64,000 nucleotides of DNA from Ignavibacteriales bacterium (GTDB lineage Bacteria > Bacteroidota > Ignavibacteria > Ignavibacteriales > Melioribacteraceae). Below the pieces are notes generated by a model. It was not told where the DNA came from. It saw only the letters and a program-made list of their open reading frames with translations, and did not search any database. Below, piece after piece: positions 32,860-43,163 of this stretch. The position numbers and the translations under genes are program-made. The DNA is taken from positions 124,001 to 188,000 of the forward strand of contig JAGUYK010000032.1 of NCBI GenBank assembly GCA_020061355.1. Reading direction: 5' to 3'. How positions within the stretch are numbered: the first letter of the stretch is position 1; every line of letters starts with the position of its first letter.

Positions 32860-33837
32860 TTAATCTGTTTGATCTTCTTCCGGCAAATCGTCCGGAATAT
32901 ATAGAGAAGTGTTGGCCAGATATAGAAATTTTGTCCACTTATTTCCTTTGTTCTTTTCTGCTTCAATTGCAGATTTATATGCATTTGTTTTGGCGCTTAA
33001 CTCATCTGCCTGGTATAAAGCAATTGCCTCAAGTGTTTTCGGTTCAACCGGAGAGGCAAATTCGAGTTTTCCCTGGTGGCTTAATATCAAATGCAGAAGC
33101 TGATTTTTTAATTCAGTTGGAAAATCCGTTATTGTTGCAGCTGCCTTTTCAACCTCGATTGCACTAATAACAATATGACCGACCAGTTTTCCTTTATCTG
33201 TATAATCAAAAACATTTTCATAAGTGAGTTCTTCTGTTTTACCGAAATCATGCAAGAGAGTTCCGGTAATGAGAAGATCACGTTTGATTTCTGGATGCAA
33301 AACGCTCATTAGATCGCAAATCTTAACTATCTCAAGAGTATGTTCCAGCAATCCATGAATGTATGCATGATGCCATGCTTTACCAGCCGGTGTTCTGCAA
33401 AATTTATTGAAATTATCTCCGTTGAAAATTTTCTTAAGCAGAGTATGTAAGTATTGATTTGAGATTGAACCTATTGCCGCATTGAACTCATCAATCATTT
33501 CATTAAGAGGTCGTCTGGATTTTGGAAGGAAATCATCACTTGAGACATTATCATCCTTAACTGCTAATCTGATTTTATCAACCCTAATTTGCAGGGCACC
33601 ATTGAACTCTTCAATTGATCCGGCTACTTTAACAATTGTGCCTTCCTTTAAGCCATCAACAATATCTTCGAACTTATTCCATACTTTTGCAGGTAGAAGA
33701 GCGGACTGATCCCTTAATTCCATATTAAGAAATGGTTTACCGTTTTTTGCGGTCTTTGTCTCACATTTGGTGATAATGAAAAAGGAAGCGAATTCATCAC
33801 CAACCGAAAGTTCATTTAATTTTTTTTGATTAAACAT
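32860..33837 (-). CDS. YhaM-like 3'-5' exoribonuclease (OB-fold + HD)
   Basis: 325 residues. The N-terminal OB-fold (about 10-100) reads VGDEFASFFIITKCETKTAKNG...LRDQSALLPAKVW, the tRNA-anticodon-type nucleic-acid-binding domain. The HD domain (about 155-290) has HHAYIHGLLEHTLEI, TLLHDFGK (His-Asp metal site), GHIVIS and HLILSHQG. This arrangement defines the YhaM/CBF1 family of Mn-dependent 3'-5' exonucleases. A role in RNA turnover is likely. The end is Glu/Asp-rich (PDDLPEEDQTD). Confidence 0.88.
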   Translation of the reverse strand: MFNQKKLNELSVGDEFASFFIITKCETKTAKNGKPFLNMELRDQSALLPAKVWNKFEDIVDGLKEGTIVKVAGSIEEFNGALQIRVDKIRLAVKDDNVSSDDFLPKSRRPLNEMIDEFNAAIGSISNQYLHTLLKKIFNGDNFNKFCRTPAGKAWHHAYIHGLLEHTLEIVKICDLMSVLHPEIKRDLLITGTLLHDFGKTEELTYENVFDYTDKGKLVGHIVISAIEVEKAAATITDFPTELKNQLLHLILSHQGKLEFASPVEPKTLEAIALYQADELSAKTNAYKSAIEAEKNKGNKWTKFLYLANTSLYIPDDLPEEDQTD

Positions 33838-33899
33838 AAAACGTGTTTTTATGATCTAAAGTATCTTCAATTTATATAAAAAAATATGAACAGCAAAGA

Positions 33900-34424
33900 T
33901 TAGTTTTCTACAATTTTAACAATACTTTCTTCGGGCAGCCTAACCAGTACAGACCTTCGAAGTAGATCGATCGAAACGGCAAGATACTTTTCTCCCTTTT
34001 TATACTCAGTTACTATTCCGATCACATCGCTAAATGGACCGTCAGTTATCCTGACTTTTGCACCCACTTCAATTTTATCTGTTACAAAAACTTCAGGTTT
34101 TTCTGAGAGAAGTCTTCTTAAATTTTCGATTTGCCATTCCGGAATAATTGACGGTTTATCGTTAAAACAAATTGTTCTGACAATTGAAGATTGCTGAATC
34201 GAAATTAACCTTTCATGTCCATCAGCATAAATGAAAATGTAACCTCTAAAAATCGGTTCTTCGACTTTCTTTTTACGGTCACTCCATTTTTTTTTAACAA
34301 TTATTGTCGGAAGATAGACTTCTATCGAAAGGGCGCGTATCTGTTCCAGGGCTTTAAATTCGTGTCGTGGTTTTGTGTATAATGCAAACCAATGTTTTAC
34401 TTTGTTATTTATTTTTTCTGGCAT
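33900..34424 (-). CDS. NusG-like transcription factor, UpxY/RfaH type
   Basis: 174 residues. The NGN domain is HWFALYTKPRHEFKALEQI (about 11-29), EVYLPTI, and FRGYIFIYADGHERL (about 58-72). A KOW motif is present in KVRITDGPFSDVIGIV (about 124-139). It is a specialised NusG paralogue of the kind that, in Bacteroides, antiterminates one polysaccharide operon (UpxY). Here it follows a hybrid kinase by 36 bases rather than leading a sugar operon. The surface-sugar locus is 9.5 kb away on the same strand, so a link is possible but not shown. Confidence 0.85.
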   Translation of the reverse strand: MPEKINNKVKHWFALYTKPRHEFKALEQIRALSIEVYLPTIIVKKKWSDRKKKVEEPIFRGYIFIYADGHERLISIQQSSIVRTICFNDKPSIIPEWQIENLRRLLSEKPEVFVTDKIEVGAKVRITDGPFSDVIGIVTEYKKGEKYLAVSIDLLRRSVLVRLPEESIVKIVEN

Positions 34425-34460
34425 ATTCTGGGAAATGATAAGTTTAATGGGAAAGTAAAA

Positions 34461-35948
34461 TTAAAAAATACATTCCTTAACGGTTTCGATTAGCTGATCT
34501 AAATTGACCGGTTTAGGAATTATTTTATCAACACCAAGTTTGGAATACGTTCTAGATATTTCATCATTCAATTTAGCAGAAACAACAATAACCGGGATTG
34601 TTCTACCCGATTCACGTTTATTTAGCGCTTCCACAAGTTGAATTCCGTTCATCAGCGGCATATCATGATCGGTTATAATAATTGTGGGGGTCAGTTCCTT
34701 CAAAACGCCTATAGCTTCGTAACCGTTATTAACTGCCTTAATTTCGAAATTAGTAAGATGCTCTTCGATCACTTTTTTGTAAAGTGCCCTGATGGCTATA
34801 TCATCTTCAACGATCAGGACAAAATTTTTGGCTTCCGGTACAGTAAAATGAAATTCACTTCCTTTACCGACCTGAGAATAGAACCATACTTGTCCACCGT
34901 GCTTTTCAACAATTTCCTTCATTAATGTAAGACCAAGTCCGCTTCCTTTTTCGCCGTTGGTGCCTACAAGAGAAAACTTCTGATCAATTTTAAAAAGTTT
35001 CGATTGGTTTTCCTCTGCAATGCCCAATCCTTCATCGCGCACAACTATTTCGATCATCCCATCTTTAAACCGCTGCGATTGAATGTGAACTTCTTTTCCT
35101 TCGGGAGTGTACTTTATAGCGTTGCTGGTAAGGTTAATAATCGCTTGACCAATGAGACGTTCATCAGCATTCATAAATAGATCAGGAGGTATGTCGAATT
35201 TAATATCAATGTTTTTTCTCACCGCATCGCCGGTTAAAGGTGCAATAATAGTTGTAATGATGTTTTTAACATTAAGTCGAACAGGCTCTATTTTAATACG
35301 TCCTGTCTGCAGTCTTGACCAATCGAGCAAACAATTGATTAGATTCAGCTGGGTCTTGGAAGCATCGTATATATATTTTAAGTATTCCAGTTTTTCCTCT
35401 TCGCTTAAATCTTTTTCGTTGAGTAATATTTCAGAAAAACCGAGTAGAGTTGTAAATGGTGCGCGCAGATCATGGGAAACGATGGAAATAAATTTATCTT
35501 TTGAAGCATTCAGCTCTCTTAAAGAGGAATTTATTTTTTCAACTTCAAGCTCTTTCTCTTTTATGTCTGTAATATCAATTGTAGTACTTTGCTTTTTATT
35601 AATCTCTCCATCTGGATCCCTTGTTATATTTAAGGATTCTTTAAGCCAGACTTTTTTCCCGGTTTTTGAGATTATACTGTAATATAAATCTGTTGAATAT
35701 ACTGAAGAGTCGTTTTCTAAATAAGCCAGATTTTTTTTAAGCGAATCTAAATCCTCTTCGCAGACTAATGAATATATTTTATCGGGCAGAGCATTTATTT
35801 CTTCGGGAAGATAACCGGTTACCTCGGTAAGATTGCTGGAAAAAAAATTTTGACCGGTGCCGTTTTTGAAAATAATACTTATGAAGATATTTTTAAGCCC
35901 TTCACATAAATTTGAAAGCTGCTGAAGTTCAAAATTTTCTTTTTCCAT
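34461..35948 (-). CDS. Hybrid sensor kinase with C-terminal receiver
   Basis: 495 residues from the ATG at 35948. A TTG frame start at 35978 falls inside a possible -7 box (TATATTTG, 35983-35976), which argues for the ATG. A PAS/PAC region covers about 15-140 and a coiled coil about 140-160. The H-box is FISIVSHDLRAPFTTLLGFSE, the ATPase has NLTSNAIKYTPEG and GSGLGLTLMKEIVEKHGG, and the receiver domain (about 375-495) has ITDHDMP. No transmembrane segment is evident. A C-terminal receiver without an output domain implies a phosphorelay partner elsewhere. Confidence 0.9.
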   Translation of the reverse strand: MEKENFELQQLSNLCEGLKNIFISIIFKNGTGQNFFSSNLTEVTGYLPEEINALPDKIYSLVCEEDLDSLKKNLAYLENDSSVYSTDLYYSIISKTGKKVWLKESLNITRDPDGEINKKQSTTIDITDIKEKELEVEKINSSLRELNASKDKFISIVSHDLRAPFTTLLGFSEILLNEKDLSEEEKLEYLKYIYDASKTQLNLINCLLDWSRLQTGRIKIEPVRLNVKNIITTIIAPLTGDAVRKNIDIKFDIPPDLFMNADERLIGQAIINLTSNAIKYTPEGKEVHIQSQRFKDGMIEIVVRDEGLGIAEENQSKLFKIDQKFSLVGTNGEKGSGLGLTLMKEIVEKHGGQVWFYSQVGKGSEFHFTVPEAKNFVLIVEDDIAIRALYKKVIEEHLTNFEIKAVNNGYEAIGVLKELTPTIIITDHDMPLMNGIQLVEALNKRESGRTIPVIVVSAKLNDEISRTYSKLGVDKIIPKPVNLDQLIETVKECIF

Positions 35949-36093
35949 AGCCCAATTCAAAGGTGAGATGCTTGCCAAATATAAAAAAAAGTCTTTAATA
36001 CTGCTTGTTTATCATTTAAAAAAAATCAGAACTTTATTAAGTATTTTAATGTTCGGTATTTAGTGAATAATAAAAAATAAGGAAACAAAGCTT

Positions 36094-38370
36094 TTGAAAT
36101 CATATTTAATGTTGTTATTTCTATTAGTCCCCGTGGTAATTCTGGCAGATACTTCCAAAGGAACCATTACCGGAAAAGTTATAGACAAGGTGACTAAAGA
36201 ACCATTGCCTGGAGTTAATATTGTAGTTGTTGGTACTTCTATAGGTGCAGCTACAGATTTAAATGGAATCTTTGAAATAAAAGGATTAGATGTTGGAACC
36301 TACCAGATACGCGTTTCTGCAATTGGTTTTAATACAATAGTCAGGTCCGATGTTGTCGTTAATAATGTAAAACCCGCCGATCTAATGTTCGAAATGATGG
36401 AAGCCGTTATTGAACTTGAGGGAGTTACGGTTAAGTCAGAATATTTTGACATGAATCCGACCGAATTAAACAGTGTTGCAAGTTTTGGCTATGAGGAAAT
36501 TAGAAGGGCTCCCGGAGGTTTTGAAGATGTTGTAAGAGCGCTCTCAGTATTACCGGGCGTTGCTCAGGCAAGCCCGGGTAGAAACGATTTGATTGTACGG
36601 GGTGGGGCGCCCTCGGAAAATCTATATGTGGTTGACGGATTTGTAGTACCGAACATAAACCATTTTGGAAGTCAGGGCGCTACTGGCGGTCCGTTGAGTT
36701 TTATAAATCTTGATTTTGTAAGAGAAGCAACTTTTTCTACAGGGGGATTTTCTTCCTTATACGGTGATAAACTTTCATCTGTGTTAAAAATTGATTTACG
36801 TGAAGGTAGAAAAGACAAAATTGGCGGCAAGGGAACTATTTCTGCTTCTCAATTCGGATTTAATCTTGAGGGACCGATTTCATCCAATTCGAACTTTGTA
36901 TTTTCTGCAAGAAGAAGTTATCTCGATTTTATTTTCAATGCTGCCGGTTTTAACTTTGTGCCCGAGTATTATGATCTTCTAACTAAGTATACTTATAATA
37001 TTGATCCCAGAACTAAAATCTCTTATTTGTTTATCGGAGCTTTTGATAAAGTTAAATTCAACAATAAGGATTCCGAAGATTTATATGAGAACTCCCGTAT
37101 CCTCGGAAGCAATCAGAACCAGTATGTCACCGGTATATCATTCAGGAAATTGTTCGGTAAGGGATTCTATGATATAACATTATCCAGGAATTTTGTTGAT
37201 TATGATACGGCTCAAAGGGATACTCTGCTTATTCCGATTTTTCAGAACAAATCCAGAGAAGGAGAAAATGAATTAAAAGCCGATCTGGTCTATAAATTTT
37301 CATCTTCATCAGAATTGAATGTCGGTTCAACAGTAAAACTCATAAAATTTAATGCAGATATTTTACTGCCTAACTTTACAACATCATTTGGTGAGACGTT
37401 GAATATTACTTCGTTAAATACATCAAGGAATTATTATAAATATGGTTTTTATGCTCAATATTCAGATGTTTTATTTGACCGGGTAATGGTTTCGTTTGGT
37501 GCGCGTGGAGATTTCTTCAGCGGTATTAATAACGGATTTTATGCTAGTCCGCGCGCTTCTTTTTCCTATATAGTAAGTGATGCCGCAACTTTAAGTTTTA
37601 GCACCGGGATTTATCATCAGAGTCCTTCTTACATTTGGCTTGCTGCATTTGAATCGAATAAAGATCTAAAAGCGGTCCGTGTTGATCAATATGTACTGGG
37701 TTATGAAAGAAGGCTAAGAGAAGATATTAGAATGAAATTAGAAGGCTATTATAAGGATTATAAAAACTACCCGGCAAGTACATTAAGACCATACCTGGTT
37801 TTATCTAATACCGGGGCAGGATACGGAGGTGGAGATGAGAATTTTTCATCATTCGGATTGGAACAGCTTATAAGTGCCGGACACGGGATCGTAAGAGGAG
37901 TTGAATTTTCTATGCAGAAAAAATCATCGCAAACTCCTCATTACGGAATCTTAAGTATTACTTATAGTGAAAGTTTCTTTACTGGTCTTGACGGTATTCA
38001 AAGACCCGGCTCCTATGATCAGAAGTGGATCTTAAATCTAAGTGCCGGATATATTTTCAATAATAGATGGGAGGCTTCACTCAAATTCCGTTTTGCAACC
38101 GGTAATCCTTATACTCCATTTAATCCGGATGGTACACAAAGTGTTTCTAATTATAATACAAATCGTTTAGAACCGTCACACTCATTGGATTTGCGTATTG
38201 ATAGACGGTGGAATTTTGAAAATTTTGCTCTTATTACCTATTTGGATATTCAAAATATTTACAATAGAAAAGTCTCCAATACTATCAGGTGGGATTACAG
38301 GAAAGGCGAAATTGATAATCAATCATCTATCGGTATTTTGCCATCGATAGGAGTGAGTCTGGAATTTTAA
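36094..38370 (+). CDS. TonB-dependent outer-membrane receptor
   Basis: 758 residues from TTG 36094 (AAGGAAAC upstream), giving a normal signal peptide (MKSYLMLLFLLVPVVILAD). It has a carboxypeptidase-regulatory-like domain (about 22-105: TGKVIDKVTKEPLPGVNIV) and a plug (about 120-240) with LPGVAQASPGRNDLIVRGG and VVDGF. The beta-barrel extends to the C-terminal SIGVSLEF. It imports a ligand through the outer membrane with TonB energy. No SusD-like gene is adjacent, so this is not a classic polysaccharide locus. The substrate is unknown. Divergent from the hybrid kinase. Confidence 0.92.
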   Translation: MKSYLMLLFLLVPVVILADTSKGTITGKVIDKVTKEPLPGVNIVVVGTSIGAATDLNGIFEIKGLDVGTYQIRVSAIGFNTIVRSDVVVNNVKPADLMFEMMEAVIELEGVTVKSEYFDMNPTELNSVASFGYEEIRRAPGGFEDVVRALSVLPGVAQASPGRNDLIVRGGAPSENLYVVDGFVVPNINHFGSQGATGGPLSFINLDFVREATFSTGGFSSLYGDKLSSVLKIDLREGRKDKIGGKGTISASQFGFNLEGPISSNSNFVFSARRSYLDFIFNAAGFNFVPEYYDLLTKYTYNIDPRTKISYLFIGAFDKVKFNNKDSEDLYENSRILGSNQNQYVTGISFRKLFGKGFYDITLSRNFVDYDTAQRDTLLIPIFQNKSREGENELKADLVYKFSSSSELNVGSTVKLIKFNADILLPNFTTSFGETLNITSLNTSRNYYKYGFYAQYSDVLFDRVMVSFGARGDFFSGINNGFYASPRASFSYIVSDAATLSFSTGIYHQSPSYIWLAAFESNKDLKAVRVDQYVLGYERRLREDIRMKLEGYYKDYKNYPASTLRPYLVLSNTGAGYGGGDENFSSFGLEQLISAGHGIVRGVEFSMQKKSSQTPHYGILSITYSESFFTGLDGIQRPGSYDQKWILNLSAGYIFNNRWEASLKFRFATGNPYTPFNPDGTQSVSNYNTNRLEPSHSLDLRIDRRWNFENFALITYLDIQNIYNRKVSNTIRWDYRKGEIDNQSSIGILPSIGVSLEF

Positions 38371-38400
38371 TTGTCATTACTAAATAAATTTATTTGCAAT

Positions 38401-39774
38401 TCAACTCGCTTCATCTTTCGGTGATTTTGTTGGAATGTTAAGCTCATCCATTTTTCGATAGAGTGAAGAGAGTCCAATTTCCAGGGCTTTTGCAGCTTCT
38501 TCTTTGTTGTATTCGTATTTCTTAATTGTCTTCAATATATGTTCTCTTTCAAAATTTCTGAGTGCTTCTTTTATTGAATCCGGGTAGCCTGCATCAATGC
38601 TCTCACCCTTGAAATAATCAGCCAATTCGTTGACAGACAGCACGTCTTTGTTACAGAATATAATTGCACGTTCAATTACATTTTCAAGTTCTCGTACACC
38701 TCCGCGCCAATCATGGGAGATCAATGCTTTCATTGTTTGATTATCAGCTCCTATAATTTTCTTACCCATCTCATTACTATATCTTTCAATAAAATGATTG
38801 ACAAGAAGGGGGATGTCTTCCTTCCTTTCATTTAATGTGGGTAGTTTTATTTCAACCACATTAAGCCGGTAATACAAATCTTCCCTAAATTCCCCCAATT
38901 TTGTTTTTTCAAACAGATTTTGATTTGTTGCCGCAATAATGCGTACATCGGTGCTGACCGGCTTAGTCCCGCCCACCTGGAAAAATTCTTTATCTTCAAT
39001 TGCACGCAGTAGTTTTACCTGCATATTCAGAGGCAGGTCGGCAATCTCATCAAGAAGTAATGTTCCGCCATCGGCTACTTTGAATAGACCCTGCTTATCA
39101 TCCGCAGCACCGGTAAAAGCTCCCTTCTTATGTCCGAAAAGTTCGCTCTCAATCAAATTCTCGGAAATTGCCCCGCAATTAATAGGAAGAAATATTTTCT
39201 CTTTTCTTTTACTGTTGAAATGAATTGCTTTTGCAACGAGTTCTTTTCCTGTTCCGCTTTTTCCCTGGATTAAAATATTGCTATTTGTAGGAGCCACCTG
39301 TGAAATTAAATCAAAGACCTTTTTCATCGAATCGCTTTTACCGATCAGATTTGTAAAACCTGTATCCGAGGAGATACGCTGACGAAGATATTTATTTTCT
39401 GCAGCAAGTTTTTTGTAATCAATTAATTTTTTTATTCGGAAGATTACATCATCAAATTCGATCGGTTTGATTAAATAATCATATGCGCCGTTTCTAAGTG
39501 CATCTATTGCCGTTTTAACAGATGCATAGGCAGTCATAATAATAAAAAACGTATCAGGACTAATTTTAGAGGTTGATTCTAATAATTGAATCCCATCTAC
39601 TTTGGGCATTTTTATGTCTGTAATTACTATATCAAAATTCTCCGCCTCGATCTTTTGTAATGCCTCTTCACCGTCACCGGCAACATCTGTTGAGTAACCT
39701 TCCTCATCGAGTATAAGCTTTAATGAATCGCGAATCGGTTTTTCATCATCTGCAATTAAAATCTTAACAGGCAT
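38401..39774 (-). CDS. NtrC-family sigma54 response regulator
   Basis: 457 residues: receiver (about 1-120; DD at 10-11, phospho-Asp in VITDIKMP), AAA+ (about 140-370) with QGKSGTGKELVAKAIH, ELFGHKKGAFTGA (sigma54 contact) and LLLDEIADLP. A Fis-type HTH (about 415-450) ends with ALEIGLSSLYRKMDEL. It activates sigma54 promoters when phosphorylated. Its partner kinase is encoded directly upstream, 11 bases away. Confidence 0.95.
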   Translation of the reverse strand: MPVKILIADDEKPIRDSLKLILDEEGYSTDVAGDGEEALQKIEAENFDIVITDIKMPKVDGIQLLESTSKISPDTFFIIMTAYASVKTAIDALRNGAYDYLIKPIEFDDVIFRIKKLIDYKKLAAENKYLRQRISSDTGFTNLIGKSDSMKKVFDLISQVAPTNSNILIQGKSGTGKELVAKAIHFNSKRKEKIFLPINCGAISENLIESELFGHKKGAFTGAADDKQGLFKVADGGTLLLDEIADLPLNMQVKLLRAIEDKEFFQVGGTKPVSTDVRIIAATNQNLFEKTKLGEFREDLYYRLNVVEIKLPTLNERKEDIPLLVNHFIERYSNEMGKKIIGADNQTMKALISHDWRGGVRELENVIERAIIFCNKDVLSVNELADYFKGESIDAGYPDSIKEALRNFEREHILKTIKKYEYNKEEAAKALEIGLSSLYRKMDELNIPTKSPKDEAS

Positions 39775-39785
39775 TTATTCTCCAT

Positions 39786-41285
39786 CTAATTTAATTCTAA
39801 AGGTAATACAATTGTGAATTTACTTCCTTCATTAATTTTGCTCTCAACTTTAATTTCACCGTTAAATCGTTTGATTATACCATAGCTGACCGATAATCCA
39901 AGTCCGGTACCTCTGCCAACTTCTTTTGTTGTAAAGAACGGGTCAAAAATTTTCTCTATTGTAGTTTGGTCCATACCACAGCCATCATCACGAATATCAA
40001 CATAAATATTTTTTCTGTCGAAATCAGATTTAATACTAATTGCTCCATTTCCTTCAACAGCATCAATTGCATTGATAAGTATATTAACAAAAACCTGTAA
40101 CAATTGATCTGCTGCGATATTTACTTTTGGTAAACTTGCTTTCAAGTCTGTATTAAAATTTACTTTGCGAACGCGCTTATCGTACTTAACAATTCCAAGT
40201 GCAGTTTTGATAATATCGGTAATGTCCTGAATGGCAAGTTCGTAACTGGGCGGACGCGAAAAATCAACAAGCTCTCTAACAATTCTCGTAATACGATCGA
40301 TATTTTCTTTGATATTAACAAGCTGTTCGCTGATGAATGGATCCTGACTTTTTCTTTGTAGAATTTGTACAAGCGAGGATATTGAAGCAAGCGGATTTCC
40401 AATTTCATGTGCAACGCCTGCGGCAATCTGGCCTATCACTGCTAATTTTTCAGATTGATCGATCTGGGCTTGAAGTTTTCTAAATTCGGTAAAATCTTTA
40501 ATGATAATTGATCTACCGATATAATGGCCGTTATTGCTCGGAAGTCTCGACACATTTAGTTTTACACTAATTATACGACCGTCCTTGGTTTTGCGCTCCG
40601 TTTCAAAATAATTTGTCTGATCAGATTGAATTGATTTTTCTTTTATTATATCTAATTCTTCAAGATGTTTACCCCCTTCCGGTAATAAAAACGTAGAGGG
40701 TTTGCCAATCATTTCTTCTTCAGTATAGCCAAAAATTCTTTCAGCACCTTTGTTCCATGAAATAAACTTTTCGTTTTTATCTACAATCATGATTGCTGAA
40801 TCTGAACTGTGAAGGATGTTTTCTAAATATTCCTGGTTCATTTCAAGTTTGGATGCAAGGCGGTCACGATCGTATTCCAGTTCCTTCATCTTTGTTTCCT
40901 GATGCAGCATACCGTAACGTGCAAAAATTTGTTCAATAATTCCGTCCAGGTAACCAAGTAGAATAACAGGGTCAAACTGCCCGGTATCTTCCTTCTCGAT
41001 TTCATTTAAAAGTGAAAACCTGCCATTACTGAAAAGCTGACTTGTTTCCAAAAGGTTCAGATTGTTCTTCGAAAACAAAGTGTAAATATCAATCAGGTAT
41101 TGGTCAGCTTGACGGTAATCGTTTCCTTCAATAACATCAATAAATGTGATTATACTGCTTTCTACGAATGTCCTTATTTGCGGTTCGGAAAGTTTATCGC
41201 TGAATACCTGCAGAACTTTTGCAGTCCAATTTTCAACAATCGAATTAAAATGTTTTCTTAAAAATTCTATCAGCAGTTTTTTCAT
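39786..41285 (-). CDS. PAS histidine kinase partner of the NtrC-type regulator
   Basis: 499 residues. An N-terminal helical domain (about 1-140, RsbRD-like in appearance) and a coiled coil precede a PAS domain (about 150-270: SDSAIMIVDKNEKFISWN...GYTEEEMIGKP). The H-box AAGVAHEIGNPLASISSLVQ and ATPase motifs NILINAIDAVEG, DDGCGMD, GRGTGLGLSVSYGI follow. There is no membrane span, so it senses a cytoplasmic signal. It is the first gene of the two-component operon. Confidence 0.93.
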   Translation of the reverse strand: MKKLLIEFLRKHFNSIVENWTAKVLQVFSDKLSEPQIRTFVESSIITFIDVIEGNDYRQADQYLIDIYTLFSKNNLNLLETSQLFSNGRFSLLNEIEKEDTGQFDPVILLGYLDGIIEQIFARYGMLHQETKMKELEYDRDRLASKLEMNQEYLENILHSSDSAIMIVDKNEKFISWNKGAERIFGYTEEEMIGKPSTFLLPEGGKHLEELDIIKEKSIQSDQTNYFETERKTKDGRIISVKLNVSRLPSNNGHYIGRSIIIKDFTEFRKLQAQIDQSEKLAVIGQIAAGVAHEIGNPLASISSLVQILQRKSQDPFISEQLVNIKENIDRITRIVRELVDFSRPPSYELAIQDITDIIKTALGIVKYDKRVRKVNFNTDLKASLPKVNIAADQLLQVFVNILINAIDAVEGNGAISIKSDFDRKNIYVDIRDDGCGMDQTTIEKIFDPFFTTKEVGRGTGLGLSVSYGIIKRFNGEIKVESKINEGSKFTIVLPLELN

Positions 41286-41517
41286 TCAAAAACGTTCTTT
41301 CGTAGGATTATCGTCGAATTAAAAGGGTGTAAGTATAACTTAAACCGACTTTTGTTTATTCAGAAAAATGTAAGCCAAAAATAACGAAACACTCCCTTAT
41401 TTGAAAGAATTAACCTGATTGATTTATATTACATTGAAAAGAGGAACAAGACATTTTGATTTGTGTATAAGAAAATGTTAATTAACAATTGATAAATAAT
41501 ACGGCATAGAGGATAAA

Positions 41518-43125
41518 ATGAAAATCAGACTTCTTTTCCTAACAGCACTTCTATTTAGTATTCAAACTATCGCTTCGAACGAGATAAACTTGAAAACCGA
41601 ATTAAGCGGTGTTAAAGTTTTCTTGAGAGGAGCAGAGCTTCAGCATACTGCAAAACTAAAGATTGAAAAGGGAATGACAGACCTTGTCTTTGACGGATTG
41701 GCATCCAACATCGATAGGAACAGTATTAATATTTCTGCTAAAGGTGATGCTGTAATAATCTCGGTGGTACAAAGGTTTGATTATATGAAGCCCATTGAAA
41801 AAAATCCCGCAGTAATTAAATTGGAAGATTCACTGGGAATCATGAACCAAAAATTATTTACCAGGCAGAACGAAAATGACGTATTAAAATCAGAAACTGA
41901 TTTGATATTGGCTAACAAACAATTAGGCAGCGACAGTAAAAGTGTTAGTGTGATTGAGCTTCAGAAGATGGCTGATTTTTTTAGAAAGCGGCTTGGTGAA
42001 ATTAAAGCGCAACAGCTTATCCTGATGAATGAAACAAAGAAAATTGAAAAGGATATTGAACGAATTAAAAAGCAGCTATCCGAATTGAATGCAAGGTTAA
42101 GTCGTCCGACAAATGAACTTGTTGTTACTGTTTCCGCAAAAAGCTATACCTCACTTGAATTGACACTTTCGTATTTTATCAATGATGCCGGATGGCAGCC
42201 GGTTTATGATGTAAGGGTTAATAATCTAAATTCCCCGGCAATGCTAAATTACAAAGCGAATGTTTGGCAGAATAGCGGTTTTGATTGGAATGATATAAAT
42301 GTTGTGTTATCGACCCGTAATCCAAGTCAGAATAATAACAAACCTGAATTATATCCGTGGTTTATTGATTTTCAAACCTATAGTTTGAATAAGGATAGAA
42401 TGGGTGCAGCCCAAAAATCTCTTGCCGTAGCACCGATGCAAGTCGTTTCGGATATGAAAGAATCTGAATCCATGTCAGATTACTTTTCGGTTGAGCAAAA
42501 GCAGCTTTCAGTTGAATTCAATCCATCTATTAAGTACTCGGTTCCTTCCGATGGTAAACCTCACACAGTTGCAATACAGGATTTTTCAATTCCAGCAGAG
42601 TATGATTATTACGCTGCCCCCAAATTGGATAACAATGCGTTCCTTATTGCTTACCTGACTAAATGGAATGACTATAATCTTTTGCCGGGACAAACAAATA
42701 TTTATTTCGAGAACTCATACGTAGGTCAATCATTTATCGACCCTTTTACTTCAAAAGATACTTTGATGATTTCACTCGGAAGAGATCAAAATATTACTGT
42801 TAAAAGGGAAGTGTTGAGGGATTTTACGGAGGATAAATTTTTAAGCAGCGATGTTGAAAGATTTTTTGGATATGATATTGTTATCAGAAATAATAAAAAT
42901 GTTCCGATAAAGATTTTTATTGAAGAACAAATTCCAATTTCGAAAAATGAAGATATCCGGGTAAAGGTAATTGATGTTTCAGGCGGTAATTATACAGCCT
43001 CTAATGGAAAAATAAGCTGGAAGTTAAATTTGGATGGATCAAAATCGATTACAAAAAAATTAGTTTATTCTGTAAGATATCCTAAGGATAGAACAATTCA
43101 AGGATTGTTAATGGTAGGTCGTTGA
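41518..43125 (+). CDS. DUF4139 (MuiA-like) exported protein
   Basis: 535 residues with a signal peptide (about 1-19). The N-terminal DUF4140 part reads VKVFLRGAELQHTAKLKIEKG (about 31-51). A coiled coil (about 105-195) and the C-terminal DUF4139 region follow, with SYFINDAGWQPVYDVRVNN (about 219-237) and WQNSGFDWNDINVVLSTRNP. Family members have been tied to mucoidy inhibition, but no biochemical activity is established. Probably periplasmic or surface-associated. It is monocistronic and ends in a hairpin. Confidence 0.88.
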   Translation: MKIRLLFLTALLFSIQTIASNEINLKTELSGVKVFLRGAELQHTAKLKIEKGMTDLVFDGLASNIDRNSINISAKGDAVIISVVQRFDYMKPIEKNPAVIKLEDSLGIMNQKLFTRQNENDVLKSETDLILANKQLGSDSKSVSVIELQKMADFFRKRLGEIKAQQLILMNETKKIEKDIERIKKQLSELNARLSRPTNELVVTVSAKSYTSLELTLSYFINDAGWQPVYDVRVNNLNSPAMLNYKANVWQNSGFDWNDINVVLSTRNPSQNNNKPELYPWFIDFQTYSLNKDRMGAAQKSLAVAPMQVVSDMKESESMSDYFSVEQKQLSVEFNPSIKYSVPSDGKPHTVAIQDFSIPAEYDYYAAPKLDNNAFLIAYLTKWNDYNLLPGQTNIYFENSYVGQSFIDPFTSKDTLMISLGRDQNITVKREVLRDFTEDKFLSSDVERFFGYDIVIRNNKNVPIKIFIEEQIPISKNEDIRVKVIDVSGGNYTASNGKISWKLNLDGSKSITKKLVYSVRYPKDRTIQGLLMVGR

Positions 43126-43154
43126 TTAGTTAATTAATTTATTAATCGACGACC
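43117..43154. terminator. Bidirectional terminator
   Basis: GGTCGTTGATTA (43117-43128) pairs with TAATCGACGACC (43143-43154), 12 bp with one U-G, between convergent genes; the left arm overlaps the stop of the DUF4139 gene. Confidence 0.75.
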
Positions 43155-43163
43155 CACTAAAAA

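Noticed and set aside
35949-35978. TTG start for the hybrid kinase
   Set aside because: It overlaps a TATATTTG -7-like element and lacks a ribosome binding site; the ATG at 35948 is preferred, though also without a strong site.
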